A stretch of 64,000 nucleotides of DNA from Leguminivora glycinivorella (Eukaryota > Arthropoda > Insecta > Lepidoptera > Tortricidae), in assembly GCF_023078275.1 (NCBI RefSeq), contig NC_062973.1, forward strand, positions 23,400,065-23,464,064. Reading direction: 5' to 3'. The notes beneath the pieces are model-generated. The model was not told where the DNA came from. It did no database searches and was given only the letters and a program-made list of their open reading frames with translations. Numbering within the stretch: position 1 is the first letter of the stretch; each line of letters starts with the position of its first letter. This document shows, in pieces, positions 41,196-52,540 of the stretch. A program made the position numbers and the translations under genes.

Positions 41196-41322
41196 CGTTT
41201 TCACATTATCCGATCCGATATCGGATGTCGGACCGATATCCCTTACATTACAGGCGCCATCTTGGATGTTTTCTATTGAAATCCTTCCGACATCCGATAT
41301 CGGATCGGATAATGTGAAAACG
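41196..41322. mobile_element. MITE with perfect 37-bp inverted repeats
   Basis: Left arm 41196-41232 and right arm 41286-41322 are exactly complementary (begin CGTTTTCACATTATCCG). Each arm itself contains the palindrome CCGATATCGG. The loop is 53 bp. Confidence 0.9.
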
Positions 41323-41480
41323 GTCTAAGCGTTACTAAAATTGTGCCTATTTCATTAACTTAACAGTCACTACATACGGGGAAATCCATTATCGGCTTCG
41401 ACATAGCGCTACAATCGTAGCTCAGCGGTGACTGTTTTGACGCAAACTGCCATGAGAACTTAGATACATTAATTAGTCCA

Positions 41481-41654
41481 TACAGATGTGTTGCGAAAAG
41501 AATTTCTTCGTATTCTAACGAAAACGTACAAGCGTATCATGCTATTTCAGTCAGTTTCAGTACACGACGTCCTGATACTGTCTGAAATACCATGACAAAT
41601 ACGAACGTTTCCGTAAAAACACGATGGAAAACCTTTTCGCACTACGCGTCTGTA
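41481..41654. mobile_element. Foldback MITE
   Basis: TACAGATGTGTTGCGAAAAG versus the complement of the right end, TACAGACGCGTAGTGCGAAA. The centre holds a further inverted pair around GTTTCAGTACACGACGTCC. Confidence 0.7.
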
Positions 41655-41796
41655 CCTTTTGATACGTTGTACATAGTGACATAACTATACATGTGCTCAA
41701 CTGATGGTCTTACTTTCAAAGTACGTAAATAGCCCAAACGCTACATATTTAAACAAATTTGTCAACTGCATTTATTGTTAAAATAAAATAATTTTA

Positions 41797-41900
41797 TTCT
41801 TCTTCTTCAACAGCATTTTCCCGGCCTAGCGTCAGGGTCCGCTTTCCTGCTCGCTCAGCCTTCTCGACTTTGCCCGGTTTTCGGCATCCTCAGGTGAGAG
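41797..41900 (-). mobile_element. RTE-like LINE 3' fragment
   Basis: The minus strand reads PEDAENRAKSRRLSEQESGP then a stop and a GAAGAAGAA tail. Same family as 45599-45745. Confidence 0.7.
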
Positions 41901-41940
41901 ATAATAACCTACATAAAATTAATCTGTAAAACCCTGGGTG

Positions 41941-42029
41941 GCTAGCCGAATGGCACAATCGCTCACGAAACGCACACGAAACGAAGCGCTAGTAGATATC
42001 TATCTGTCGGAGAAATGCCATTCGGCTAC
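41941..42029. mobile_element. MITE family P, internally deleted copy
   Basis: GCTAGCCGAATGGCACAATC and ATGCCATTCGGCTAC ends. The central SINE-like CGCCAATACG block is lost. Confidence 0.8.
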
Positions 42030-42094
42030 GGGGCCAGGCCTCTTTAAAGCAAGAGTAGATATAGGTATCTCATAATAAGCGTGCTCCACCGTAG

Positions 42095-42170
42095 ACCGCA
42101 TCATCACTTACCATCAGGTGTGATCGTGGTCAAACGTCTACCTACCTATTCAAACTTAAAAAAACAAATT
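42095..42170 (+). mobile_element. LINE 3' tail
   Basis: GACCGCATCATCACTTACCA, then TCAGGTGTGATCGTGGTCAA and an A-rich end. The same tail occurs in complement at 54237, 58880 and 62302. Confidence 0.7.
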
Positions 42171-42177
42171 ACATTGT

Positions 42178-42503
42178 CATCGTCCTCCTTGCGTTATCCC
42201 GGCATTTGCCACGGCTCATGGGAGCCTGGGGTCCACTTTGACAACTAATCCCAAGATTTGGCGTAGGCACTAGTTTTTACTAAAGTGACTGCCATCTAAC
42301 CTTCCAACCCGAGGGGTAAACCAGACCTTATTGGAATTAATCCGGTTTCCTCACGATGTTTTCGTTCACCGAAAAGCGACTGGCAAATATCAAATGACAT
42401 TTCGCACATAAATTCCGAAAAACTCATTGGTGCGAGCCGGGGTTCGAACCCGCGACCTCCGGAACGAAAGTCGCACGTACTTACCGCTAGGCTACCAGCG
42501 CTT
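42178..42503 (-). mobile_element. Full-length tRNA-derived SINE (family S)
   Basis: Complement of the 32521 copy: GCGTTATCCCGGCATTTGCC at the left; the tRNA head with GGGGTTCGAACCC and CTTACCGCTAGGCTACCAGC at the right. Confidence 0.9.
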
Positions 42504-42673
42504 AAATTACTGCATTGTATTCAAACTTGAATTCGAGATCTCTTACCGTCTTAGCAGCCCTTAATCTGTATTTACATAACACGATAGGAACGTCCGCGTG
42601 ACCCGTAAGTATACCCACGTAGTAACCATAAGTACTCACGTAGACACTAGATGTAGGTATAGAAAAGTGGATA

Positions 42674-43093
42674 AGGTAAATACGGGTAAGTGTGTCATTA
42701 TGAGGAAGTGTGTCTGGCCTTCAAATTAGACCTGCTTAAACGAATAACAAATAATAGTAATTCTTTAATTTTGCTATACTTAAAATTCTAATATTATGAT
42801 AATATTTAGACATGTGTGTAATAATAGTGTAACAATCTTTTACTTGTTAGGACCTTGTATATTTGTTAAGTTAGATTAAGCACACCTTCTTTGCATGCTT
42901 TGATAATCAGAATGTACTATGGAACATAATGTATACTGTAAGAACTTGTTTTATATACTACATACTTGCAAATGAATAAATGATTTAATGAGTAGCAAGT
43001 AGCAAAAGTATGAACTCTAGTAAACACCAGTCACAATGAGTAAAAAGGTTAGTCACCCTTATCCTTGTTTGGCACACTTACCCGTATTGACCT
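42674..43093. mobile_element. MITE with AGGTAAATACGGG ends
   Basis: AGGTAAATACGGGTAAGTGT at the left and the complement of the right end AGGTCAATACGGGTAAGTGT form clear inverted repeats. AT-rich interior, 420 bp. The AGGTAAA start recalls the element at 39178. Confidence 0.8.
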
Positions 43094-43647
43094 TTTTATC
43101 TTAGGTGTTAGAGGACACCAGAAAACACAGGTTACCACTATTGACGCCTCTTTGAAAGTGATGCGTAGGGATGGGACGTCGACTAGTGATGTCCTTATAT
43201 AAGATACAAAGTGTACTCTCCGAAACTACCACCCGAGGACTTTATACTCCTTATTTATAACAAAAAATTTTCATATAACTCATAACAGTTGCAACTTTAA
43301 AATTGTTACGCTTAGCAAGGTATCAAAGGGTTTCAAAGCAGAATTTATCAATAAAAGTTTAGAAGATTGATAGAAGTATTTCATAAATATTAAAATGAAG
43401 ATTTATAGGTATCTACCTAACTCAACATTTTAACATTAAAAAAGGCCCTCGGTCCGGATCGTACCTGGTCCAACAGATCTCATTGGCTATTCAGCGTGGT
43501 AACGCGGCCGGTGTGATGGGGACATTTGAATCAGGTACGATTCGGGACGGTTTCATTTAGCTTAAAGTTATTATTTTATATATGACGAAGCCTGTAGCGG
43601 ATAATATATCATCATGGGTTTGTTTGACGAAGCATGTTGTTAATTTG
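43094..43647. other. Flank without recognised gene
   Basis: Nothing identified, apart from GATGTCCTTATATAAGATAC. It leads into the direct duplication at 43648. Confidence 0.35.
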
Positions 43648-43959
43648 GATTTGTGGCCACCTGAGGAAGCCTGCGTTGCGGATGAATTTTCACATGGGAG
43701 TAGTGTTAAGTTATGTTTTATTTTAATGTTGGAATTGTAATTGTTGTATATGTATTCTTATTTGACCCTAATAAAACGGGCATATTTGTGGCTAATACCC
43801 TAATAAAACGGGCATATTTGATTTGTGGCCACCTGAGGAAGCCTGCGTTGCGGATGAATTTTCACATGGGAGTAGTGTTAAGTTATGTTTTATTTTAATG
43901 TTGGAATTGTAATTGTTGTATATGTATTCTTATTTGACCCTAATAAAACGGGCATATTT
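43648..43959 (+). repeat. 140-bp direct duplication
   Basis: 43648-43787 and 43820-43959 are essentially identical (begin GATTTGTGGCCACCTGAGGA, end ATAAAACGGGCATATTT). A 32-bp spacer repeats the last 22 bases again. Near-identity suggests a recent event. Confidence 0.9.
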
Positions 43960-45385
43960 TCTAAAAAGTTATTAAATCTAAAATGCACAAGGTTTTTATC
44001 ATTCTAAGTCTTAAATGACAAATTCAATTAAATCAATTTTGGCCGCTACTGGACCCCTTGGTATTTTTATTGTTTGCCAAATTTACCAACAAACAATTTA
44101 AATATCCTAAGAAATAAACACGACATAAACATTAAACACGTAGTCCCATTACAACGGAGATTGCTTAGAGTATACGTATAAATTTTAATTTGTGCCGCGA
44201 GGGGCTGAAAAATGTTAATTTTACTAAGACCGGGCGTGACGGTGGATTAGACGATATGATAAATGCGGTGCGAACGAGATCCTGCGGGCGTAGCACACTA
44301 GTTGGATAAACTTTATCACATCGGTGAGTCCCTATCGCACTTATGAATAGTGTGAAAAGGACGGCCTGACGTTATACCGAGCTTGCCTGCCTGCTTGTAC
44401 TCGCTGAGACTGAGGGACGCGTCAAATTTACACGGTTAAAAGGTGGTGTAAATCCAGGGAAAAGTTTGGAAAGAAACGGCCTTATTGCAAAAATGTTACA
44501 TCGCTGCGTCAGAATGGTCAGTGACAAAAATCTCACTTATAACTGACTGAGACAGTACAGTATTTCGGTTAGATCTCTGTAACATTTTTTGAATTGGGCC
44601 AGGACAGATGAAGCAGTGAAGAACTTTGCAAAATATAAAATAATGACCTTGGCTGTAGTTGAGTTAGTCAGGAAAACGATCAATATAGTCATGTTGATTT
44701 AACGTCATCGTCATGTTGTTGGCTTTTTATTCAATTGACGAATTTATATTTCTATGAAAAATGATCATTGATCCATAATCCTAACTTAATACCTAACTTA
44801 TTGTTGTTAATAATAATCTTTATTGTTTTAATGAAATTTATGACTTGTAAATGTACTTATTTACCAATAAATTCAGTATATCTGTATATCTGATGACATT
44901 CGCTTGTTCCTTGGCGAATGATATGGTAGGCTCTTTCTATCTTTTTCAGCTTCTAATTACTTATTAGAAAGCTTTATTTATTAATAAATAAATAATTATG
45001 GTGCGTGGTTCTTATTCAGAAACGCTTGTTAGGTCAATTTCTTGACACAATATTTCGATCTAATGAATAATCTTGGCATTGGAATTTACTAAAAAATGGA
45101 ATTTCAATAGAGATTTGACAAATTTTATGAACTTCCACTACATTTTCCTTGTTACCTGTTTTCACTAGTATTTCTCCAACTGACAACTCGTTAACTGCAG
45201 ACTAGGTGAGCTAACTTTGTTGGGCTAACGCTCCTGCAGAAGAAACGTAAGTCACGTCGGCTAAATAAAGACGGAACGTTTATCTTTGCCAATAAACAAT
45301 GTAGTAGGTATAGTCTGTTTGAGTAAGTGCTGAGAGAACAGTGTTGTTACTCGTATATATTTATCTATCCTAGACAAAAGGAAAT
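43960..45385. other. Flank without recognised gene
   Basis: AT-rich. A weak match to MITE family Y (GTCCCTATCGCACTTATGAA and AGGACGGCCTGACG) lies at 44310-44390. Otherwise nothing supported. Confidence 0.35.
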
Positions 45386-45531
45386 ATCGTCACTACTTTT
45401 AAAAAACTTGTATCTTCGTCTGTCAATGAAAAGAAAATTGTAGTAAGTATGTATGGAATGCATATAGACTTACTGCGTTTTAACTTTGAGAAGCAGCGTG
45501 AGATACGAGATTTTTTTAAAGTAGTGACGAT
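45386..45531. mobile_element. MITE family W, copy 2
   Basis: ATCGTCACTACTTTTAAAAA and the complementary TTTTTTTAAAGTAGTGACGAT ends. The interior matches 14327 in opposite orientation. Confidence 0.85.
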
Positions 45532-45598
45532 ATCTATGAAAAATTACCCGTATTTACAAACTAGCAAAGTGGATAAATAGAAGCTTTTTTCATTATAC

Positions 45599-45745
45599 TT
45601 CTTCTTCTTCAACCTAGCGTTTTCCCGGCCTAGCGCCGGGGTCCGCTTTCCTGCTCAGTCTTCTCCACTTCGCCCGGTCTTCGGCATCCTTAGGCGTGAG
45701 ATTGTTCTCTTGCATGTTCGCTCTCACGACGTCCAGCCAGCGTAA
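45599..45745 (-). mobile_element. RTE-like LINE 3' fragment
   Basis: The minus strand encodes RWLDVVRANMQENNLTPKDA then EDRAKWRRLSRKADPGA and a stop, followed by (GAA)n. A characteristic RTE-type C-terminus. Confidence 0.8.
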
Positions 45746-45957
45746 TCAAAAATATGTATTTCCTATTTACCCGATTTTTATAGGTACTTCATTAAGATTT
45801 ATTTCTGACATAAAATAAAGTTTTTTTAACTTTAACACTTTTCTCAAAAATGAATTAAAACCGTTAACCGGAACTTATTCCATGTTAAAAGGGTGGATTT
45901 CGTCAGAGAGCGGAAGTGAAGCTACTATGCGCAATGCACCAACCCCAAGACCAGAAC

Positions 45958-46072
45958 GGGAAGCATGGTCGCGCGATAGACGATAAAATAGCAGGCCGTC
46001 CCTATCGCAGTATCTGTAAGTGCGATAGGGACGGCCTGATATTTTATCGTCTATCGCACGACAATGCTTCCC
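45958..46072. mobile_element. Foldback MITE family Y, copy 2
   Basis: GGGAAGCATGGTCGCGCGAT at the left is mirrored by ATCGCACGACAATGCTTCCC at the right; CCGTCCCTATCGCA / TGCGATAGGGACGG lies inside. Confidence 0.9.
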
Positions 46073-46419
46073 GTGAAGGTATCATTCAATTTTATTTGGA
46101 TTTCATTCGTTTTTCAAAAGAAAATATGTTACTTACCTGAATCTATCAATATTCTTCGCGCAATAAATGCTAGACTGCTGATTTTGCAGTGTCACGCATT
46201 GTATGCCTGATGGGGCAGAACAAAAATATACTTAAAAATATTGTGTGCCAATGATTCGTGTGATAGGCGAGGAGGAAATTGAACGTTATCCCCAGTCTTG
46301 TCATAGTGACAGAGCAATTTGCGAAGCAAATACAGGAAGCTGATTAGAAGTTAGAAATTGATACCAATTTGAACTCATCTTGCTATCGATGATTTGTCTT
46401 GTTTTAGTTATCGGGGTAC

Positions 46420-46563
46420 GTAGCCGAATGGCACAAACGCTCACGAAACGAAACGCTCGTAGATATCTATCTCTATCGCTCGTGCGTATTGGCGCGACAG
46501 AGCCAGACTACCTTTCGCGGCGTTTCGTTTTCGTTTCGCATCGCAGAAATGCCATTCGGCTAC
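46420..46563. mobile_element. MITE family P, copy 4
   Basis: GTAGCCGAATGGCACAAACG and AAATGCCATTCGGCTAC ends. The core CGTATTGGCGCGACAGAGCC is the complement of copy 1. Confidence 0.9.
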
Positions 46564-46811
46564 GACACGTGTAACTTATAGTACGTATTAAGAAACCGAA
46601 CAAGTGCAAGTCGGGCTAATGAAATAATTTTTAATAGGTTATATTTTTTATAGATTTTCATTTTTACACTTAGTATAGTTTTAATTGACAATTCAATGCC
46701 CCGATCGCAGTCCTTGGCAGATATATATATACTGGTCTTAGCGTCTATTTCAGACGATTTCTGGTGCAATGTCCGAGATTCATCGCTTTTGGTGGCCAAA
46801 CGGACCTAATG

Positions 46812-46869
46812 CGTTTATCAGCAGAACTGTAAGCCACATACTTTTGGCTTACAGTTCTGCTGATAAACG
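46812..46869. repeat. Perfect 24-bp hairpin
   Basis: Arms 46812-46835 and 46846-46869 are exactly complementary (begin CGTTTATCAGCAGAACTG), with a 10-nt loop. Either a very small foldback element or an expressed hairpin. Confidence 0.85.
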
Positions 46870-46916
46870 GACGAAAGGAAATTTTAAGGCTTTGTGCCTG
46901 AAAATTATAGTTCCCA

Positions 46917-47153
46917 AAGTCACAAAATTAAAGTTTTGAAAAAAAAAACCCGATATAGTGGACCGATTTTCATAAAACATGGCTAAGAACACTCCCGACT
47001 AACTCAGCTTTCAAACAAAAAAAAAGTAAATCTATATCGGTTCTTCCGTTCGGACGCTACGATGCCACAGACAGACAAACACACAGACAGACAGACAAAC
47101 AGACAGACTCGTCAAACTTAACACTCCGTCGCTTTTGCGTCGGGGGTTAAAAA
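46917..47153 (+). mobile_element. Repeat family K, copy 2
   Basis: CACAAAATTAAAGTTTTGAA start, CACTCCCGACTAACTCAGCT, GCTACGATGCCACAGACAGA and the end hairpin TCCGTCGCTTTTGCGTCGG. Confidence 0.85.
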
Positions 47154-48039
47154 CAAAACTCACAGAATATGAACCCCTCGAGATATCAACACCATTAACA
47201 ATCTGAGACGTTTGATTCGAATGCCACTCAGATCTCCACCTGTACCGGATACCGCAAAGTGGTTCTGTTGTTGTTTGTAATATCTCCATCTTTTGTATAA
47301 TTGTGTATAGGCAAGGGGAAATAGCTGAGTAAGCGTATTCTCACTACACACTAAGATTATATAAAAAAAAATATGGTTTAGAAAAAAAAGAAAATTATGG
47401 TTTAGAAAAAAAATATATTTTCTCAAACATGGTATGAAATATTGATGTTATGTGTTAAATTTAAATTGATGTGTATAGTGAAGTTTTTCTGTGCTTTGTT
47501 TCATGAGTGCCATAATTGGCAGCGAAGTATGACGTTGCAGGTGCGGCTAGGACGATTGATAGATAATGGAATTTCATACAAACCTTTCAGGCCAAGGCCG
47601 GCAAAGTCCTCTTTTTTAATTTCCAAACACAGATAATTGTGACATAACATCCAGGTATTTAGCCAATTAAAAAAAAAACTATAAGGGGCTTTATAGACGT
47701 GCCGACTGCAACTGGTACGGGCCCTAGACAATATTTGATTTTGTAGTACATATCATGTACATATCAGTGTAGGTATATAGTTTTTATTTTTATTTTAATG
47801 AGTTCTCTGTAACCGTTGTCCGTGAAAGACGGACAATCAAACAGACACACACTTTCCTATTTAAAATATTTGGTAGTATTTTTGTTTTATTTACTTATTT
47901 TGGTTCAATAATATTTTATCTCTTGCCTTCAAGTAACGGAAAGAAAATGGTTTAATGTATGGGATCCAATACATTCTACTCTACGCGGAACGTGGAAGCG
48001 TAGACCGCTACGATCGTAGCTTGTTATAAGCGCTACTCA
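47154..48039. other. No gene; a Helitron scrap
   Basis: GTGAAAGACGGACAATCAAA then CAGACACACACTTTCC at 47820-47865 matches a Helitron interior. A duplicated ATGGTTTAGAAAAAAAA lies at 47373-47412. Otherwise nothing. Confidence 0.4.
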
Positions 48040-48426
48040 ACATGACTTTTGTCACATCTCGGACAAAAGCGATAAAATATGAATAAAAAAAAAAAAAAAA
48101 AAAAAAAAGAAGCGGTTCCTACGCACACAGTCTAAGCTCGTGTAGGTGAACGCGTACCATGCTTGAATGAGTGAGATATGACAGGTCAACTGGGGCCCGT
48201 TTCTCGAAAGGTACAAGCCTTGTATAACAAGTGCGCGAACTGTCAAATCGTATGGGTTGTCATGGAAACACACTTGTAATACAAGGCTTGTACCTTTCCA
48301 GAAACGGGCCACTGGTCGTTTTGACAGGCGGTAACTGTGATAACCGAGAGCGGGTGGGCGGTTCTTTCAGCGGAGAGCGGGAGTGCCCATACTGTACGAT
48401 AGTACTCTTTATTATACTGTGCTTTT
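48040..48426 (-). mobile_element. Interspersed repeat family V, copy 2, with MITE insertion
   Basis: Inverted relative of 26812-27050 (GCTCGTGTAGGTGAACGCGT, TGAGAGCGGGTGGGCGG-type blocks, GTACTCTTTATTATACTGTG). It is interrupted by the 117-bp MITE at 48194-48310 and contains a poly-A run near 48088-48108. Confidence 0.8.
48194..48310. mobile_element. 117-bp foldback MITE with 5-bp duplication
   Basis: Ends GGCCCGTTTCTCGAAAGGTA and the complementary TACCTTTCCAGAAACGGGCC; ACTGG is duplicated at 48189-48193 and 48311-48315. Repeat V copy 1 (near 26940) shows the unoccupied site. Confidence 0.85.
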
Positions 48427-48870
48427 GTAGTGGATCGAACTGAAACAAAGATATTCATTGACCCCTAATGTACCTAATTTTCATTATCCATATATCTCGC
48501 TCGCACAAATAAATGAACGTGCAAGTTCGAGCGAAACACAATATTATTGATCACAAGCGATGTCCAGGATCACATCCATTTCATCACAGTCAATTAATTT
48601 ATTCGATGAGATTGATCACTTAATATGCAGGCCGTTACGGTTTGATTCGAACAAGACATAAGATATTGTATTGATGTCTCGCACTAGGTACATTTATTTT
48701 TTATGTTTATGTACATTATATTTATATATATTGTACTAATAGGTATGTAATTTATTGCATTTGTCTATGTTTATTTTATAATAGTATCGACGTAATTAAT
48801 CATTATAATATTTATAATCTCATGCTGGCCTTATAATTTTGCGCACCAAACTATCTCTGTTTTGCCCAAC

Positions 48871-48962
48871 GGTTGACTGAAAGAGAATGTCATTAGGCAT
48901 TAAGTCCGCCATTTTTACTTTTTACTGTTAATTTGTGCAACAAAGTTTAAATAAATAAATAT
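48871..48962 (+). mobile_element. LINE 3' tail with (AAAT)n
   Basis: GGTTGACTGAAAGAGAATGT, GTGCAACAAAGTTTAAATAA. Same family as 55297-55387. Confidence 0.75.
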
Positions 48963-49346
48963 TGCAGCGATACTATACTGGTCAGTGCCAAAGTGATAGT
49001 TCTTCAACCAAAGGCGTCATTTTGTTTGATAGATGACTATGCTATCTGTGTTGTTTTAAAAGCATATTGTCAGAATTTTTGTGCATCGCTGAATAATGAA
49101 AATAGCCATTTTTCACATTTTATGACAAAAAAATTATCTAGTAACTAGCTTGAGACAGTTATTTCTTTAGGGATTCGTGCAATTTAAATTATTATATTTT
49201 GAATCATGCTCGTTTGAAAAATGACATACCCTGTAAAAAGTCTACAACATGCATAATATTGCTATATTGTCTTGTCTGTAAATATTCATGTAAAGAGTGT
49301 GAAGTAGGCTGCATTTTAAATGTTTAAATTTTCATAATTATATAGA

Positions 49347-49528
49347 ACTAGCTTTTGACCGCGGCTTCGCTCGCGTTAGAAAGAGACAAAATGTAGCCTA
49401 TGTCACTCTCCATCCCTTCGACTATCTCCACTTAAAAAATAACGTCAATTCGTCGCTCCGTTTTGCCGCGAAAACACGAACAAACAAAACAGACACACAC
49501 ACTTTCCCATTTATAATATTAGTATAGA
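49347..49528 (-). mobile_element. Non-autonomous Helitron relic
   Basis: ACTAGCTTTTGACCGCGGCT at the left, ATTTATAATATTAGTATAGA at the right. Close to the consensus ends, about 180 bp. Confidence 0.9.
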
Positions 49529-50108
49529 TGTCAAATGTAAGTACCTACTTACCTAAATGTTCTAAATGTATTTGAATGTTTAGAACTTTAATACTTCCAA
49601 CGCGATTCCAAGAAAGACTAAAAACAAAAGCTAAGGCGCTGTCCGAAATAGCCACGCAATTGTCGGCAAGCCGGCCAGATTAGCAAAATGAGTCCGCGGC
49701 CCGCAGCACCCTTCGCATTTAAAAATTTAGCCTCTAATTTGTCTTGTTTAGCGCCTCCATCGCAGAAACCTTTGCTATAATTTACCAAAGAATAGGGATG
49801 ACGACTACATACAAAAATGGCATTCTGTTTAGTACGCCAGTTAGATCGTCCAAAAATACTGAACATATTTTTCGCTTTTTCTAATTAATGAAAAAATAGA
49901 AATATATAGAGCATCAAAGTTCCGAAGTGGGGGCTTGTGACGTCACTTCTAAGTAAAAATTTTACCTAGGCGTGACGTCACGCGAAACTTCAACGCACTG
50001 TACCGTCGTCATTTTTCGTTTACGAGAAGATAGAAAAAATACGTGTCTAAAATTATTTGATAATCTAACTGACGGACTAAGTAATTAGTTTTTTTTTAGT
50101 CGTCTCAT
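49529..50108. other. No gene seen
   Basis: An inverted pair CGTGACGTCACG near 49970 and TGTGACGTCACTT near 49937 are the only short structures noted. Confidence 0.35.
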
Positions 50109-50353
50109 TATTTAAATAAATAAATAGATTAATATTGGGGGACACCTTACACAGATCAATCCAGCCCAGTCCCACGCAAAGCTTGTACCTACCTACTATT
50201 TATGAGTGCTAGGTGACGATATACTTACTTAATTAAATAGATAAATCATTCTTATGTACATAGAAAACACCCTTCAGGAAAAAATATTTGTGCTCAGTGT
50301 TCCACAAAGAAATTTTCTTACCAGCCGCCACTGGTAGCTACCGCGGCTAGGTG
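50109..50353 (-). mobile_element. SINE of the second family
   Basis: Complement of 6321-6536: (AAAT)n at the left, GGGGGACACCTTACACAGAT, GTACATAGAAAACA and TTTGTGCTCAGTGTTCC. Confidence 0.7.
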
Positions 50354-50474
50354 ACCATATATACGCATAAACCATATCCATGGCTCGTTTAATATAATAT
50401 TCGTTTGCTCATAGTAAAAGCCCCAAATGTAGGAAAGGAGATTCAGACACCCGGGACCGGGGTTTATGTAGAAT

Positions 50475-50932
50475 AAGTACAGCGGGGCAAATCTCGACTG
50501 GGGGTCAGTTGTAAGTAATGCATTTTTTCCATTATTAACTTGATGTTGAACTGATCCACCGCGTGTGGATTTACGGGCGAATAATGTATCCAGTTATAGT
50601 ATCTGATCAAACGAATCGTATAAGATAATTATTTTGGTTAAAAGTGTTATTAATTAAGAGAGTTAATTTTTTTAATTGACCAAGCGGCAATGTATCAAAC
50701 TTAATTTCAATGATGTCGTAATGACAATTAGGTAGGTACGCTAATTGATGTGGACGTAATACATTGCGTGCTGAATGAAACATATAGTTAAGCTCCTTGG
50801 GTTCGATACTAATCGTTATTAAGAAATTCGCCCGTATGGAATACATTTGAAATAATGCAAACATTGTAAAATATGGAAAAAATTAACCAGTTGCATTTGA
50901 CCCCCGGTCGAGATTTGCCCCGCTGCACCTTA
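50475..50932. mobile_element. MITE family M, copy 6, enlarged
   Basis: AAGTACAGCGGGGCAAATCT and CGAGATTTGCCCCGCTGCAC ends. The interior is about 230 bp longer than usual and holds a segment bounded by ACGGGCGAAT / ATTCGCCCGT (about 50573-50837), a possible further insertion. Confidence 0.75.
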
Positions 50933-50989
50933 CACCTGTCTCAAGTTCTTGAACTCACACACACTTATAGATGAACGCTTCTATTGGGC

Positions 50990-51165
50990 TGTTATTGCAC
51001 AATGCACGCGCACCATTTTCATATCTGTGAACATGCGAACGACCAACGAGTTGTATCATCATGCACGCACACAACAACAACAACTGTACGCTAAAAGAGC
51101 TAGCAAAGAACTGCAATACGTCCGTCAGCGGGTTGTCCAAGCTCTAGTATTATATGCTCTGAAGT
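50990..51165 (+). mobile_element. Interspersed repeat family X, copy 1
   Basis: CTGTGAACATGCGAACGACC, CGCACACAACAACAACAACT and TATTATATGCTCTG are shared with 54376-54530. Class unknown. Confidence 0.6.
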
Positions 51166-51225
51166 TACTTACTGGAACCAAAAAATATAATTATACGTTT
51201 TCCGTGACGTTTTTGCTATCGAGTA

Positions 51226-51464
51226 GGGGAGGCCGGGGCTAGTTGACTATAGGAGTAGGTTGACCAACTATTAAAAAATTGAGTCAAAAATCAAACTTGA
51301 GCCAACCACTCCAACCAGTGATACGATATGAGGTACGAGAGGCTCACCGGTGACTGAGCAGGGGAAGGTGTCGGACTTTCGTACCTCACTGGTTGGCTCA
51401 AGCTTGGCTCAATTTTTTAATAGTTAGTCAACTTACCTCTATAGTCAGCTAGCCCCGGTCTCCC
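51226..51464. mobile_element. TA-flanked MITE with long inverted repeats
   Basis: TA at 51224-51225 and 51465-51466. Arms start GGGGAGGCCGGGGCTAG and extend about 80 bp through AACTATTAAAAAATTGAG to CTTGAGCCAACCA. Confidence 0.85.
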
Positions 51465-52059
51465 TAAGTTATTCGTTTTCGAAAAAACGTCAAAAACTCG
51501 AGGTAATGGCTAAATTTTCTGCTTGAATTCGTGCGCTCTCTTTATATATCTTGTCTTTCTTTCAGCAACTCGAATGTGCTCCGCGCAAAGATGCTACTAA
51601 TTGCATAATTAATTTAAGTTTTTATGAATAAGGATGAAGTTTCTTTTTGTGTATTTGAAAAGTTTATTTTTTCTTTTTGAAAAGTCATTTCTTTTCATAA
51701 CTTCATCTCTTTATGACTGAGTTCCCTTATCCCTTTGATTCAGAAAATCTTTAAAGCTGTTGTTCTCGTATTTCAAAGAGCATGCCCCTAAGTAGCATTT
51801 GTACCTTGTGCCGTATTTTTGATATCGTGTCAGACGATTACGGAGTCTAGGCATACATCGATGTGTAGAGTAATTTAATTGATTATGTAGTCATGAATTC
51901 ATTATCACAGAAACTTGATCATGGCTAATTAGAGAACATATTGTACATAGACTGAATTAATATTGTCTTCAGTTACCGCGACAATTACTCATGAAATAAA
52001 ACTATTAATGAAATAAAAATACTAATTAAAATTTTCATAGACTGAATTACTTAGATGAA

Positions 52060-52251
52060 ACGTTGGTGGCTTAGTAGCGGTAAGAACGTGTAACTTTCAA
52101 TCCGGAGGTCGCGGATTCGAACCTCGGCTCTTACTAGTGAGTTTTTCGGAACTTATGTGCCAAATGTCACTTGATATTGATATTTATCAGTGGCTTTTCG
52201 GTCATTAGTCATTATCCTTCATCGTGCAGAAACCGGACTGATCCCAATAAG
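52060..52251 (+). mobile_element. tRNA-derived SINE (family S), 3'-truncated
   Basis: GTTGGTGGCTTAGTAGCGGT (a short extra TAG in the A-box region) and GGATTCGAACC B box; stops at CCAATAAGG where family M sequence begins. Confidence 0.8.
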
Positions 52252-52272
52252 GATTTGCCCCGCTGTACCTTA
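52252..52272. mobile_element. MITE family M terminal scrap
   Basis: ATTTGCCCCGCTGTACCTTA, the family M end, fused directly to the broken SINE. Confidence 0.7.
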
Positions 52273-52369
52273 TGTAATATTATGTACATTCAATGAACTT
52301 TTGACAAATTGACATTGCAGTAGTTTTTGCTATGGAATTTGCTAGTTGTGTGTTTATTTGAATGGAATA

Positions 52370-52540
52370 TATCGAGGCCAGATATGATGCGCCCCTCAAT
52401 GCGATGGACAGACCAAGTGAGGGCTCTCACCGGGTCACCCTTAAATCTAATATGGCGGGAAACCATTAAAAAGGCAGCACAACGACCCCAATGACCACGA
52501 CTACTCTGACAAGAGTATACGACTAAGAAGAAGAAGAAGA
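52370..52540 (+). mobile_element. RTE-like LINE 3' fragment
   Basis: Encodes MRWTDQVRALTGSPLNLIWR and ETIKKAAQRP with a stop, ending in (AAG)n. Confidence 0.75.
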
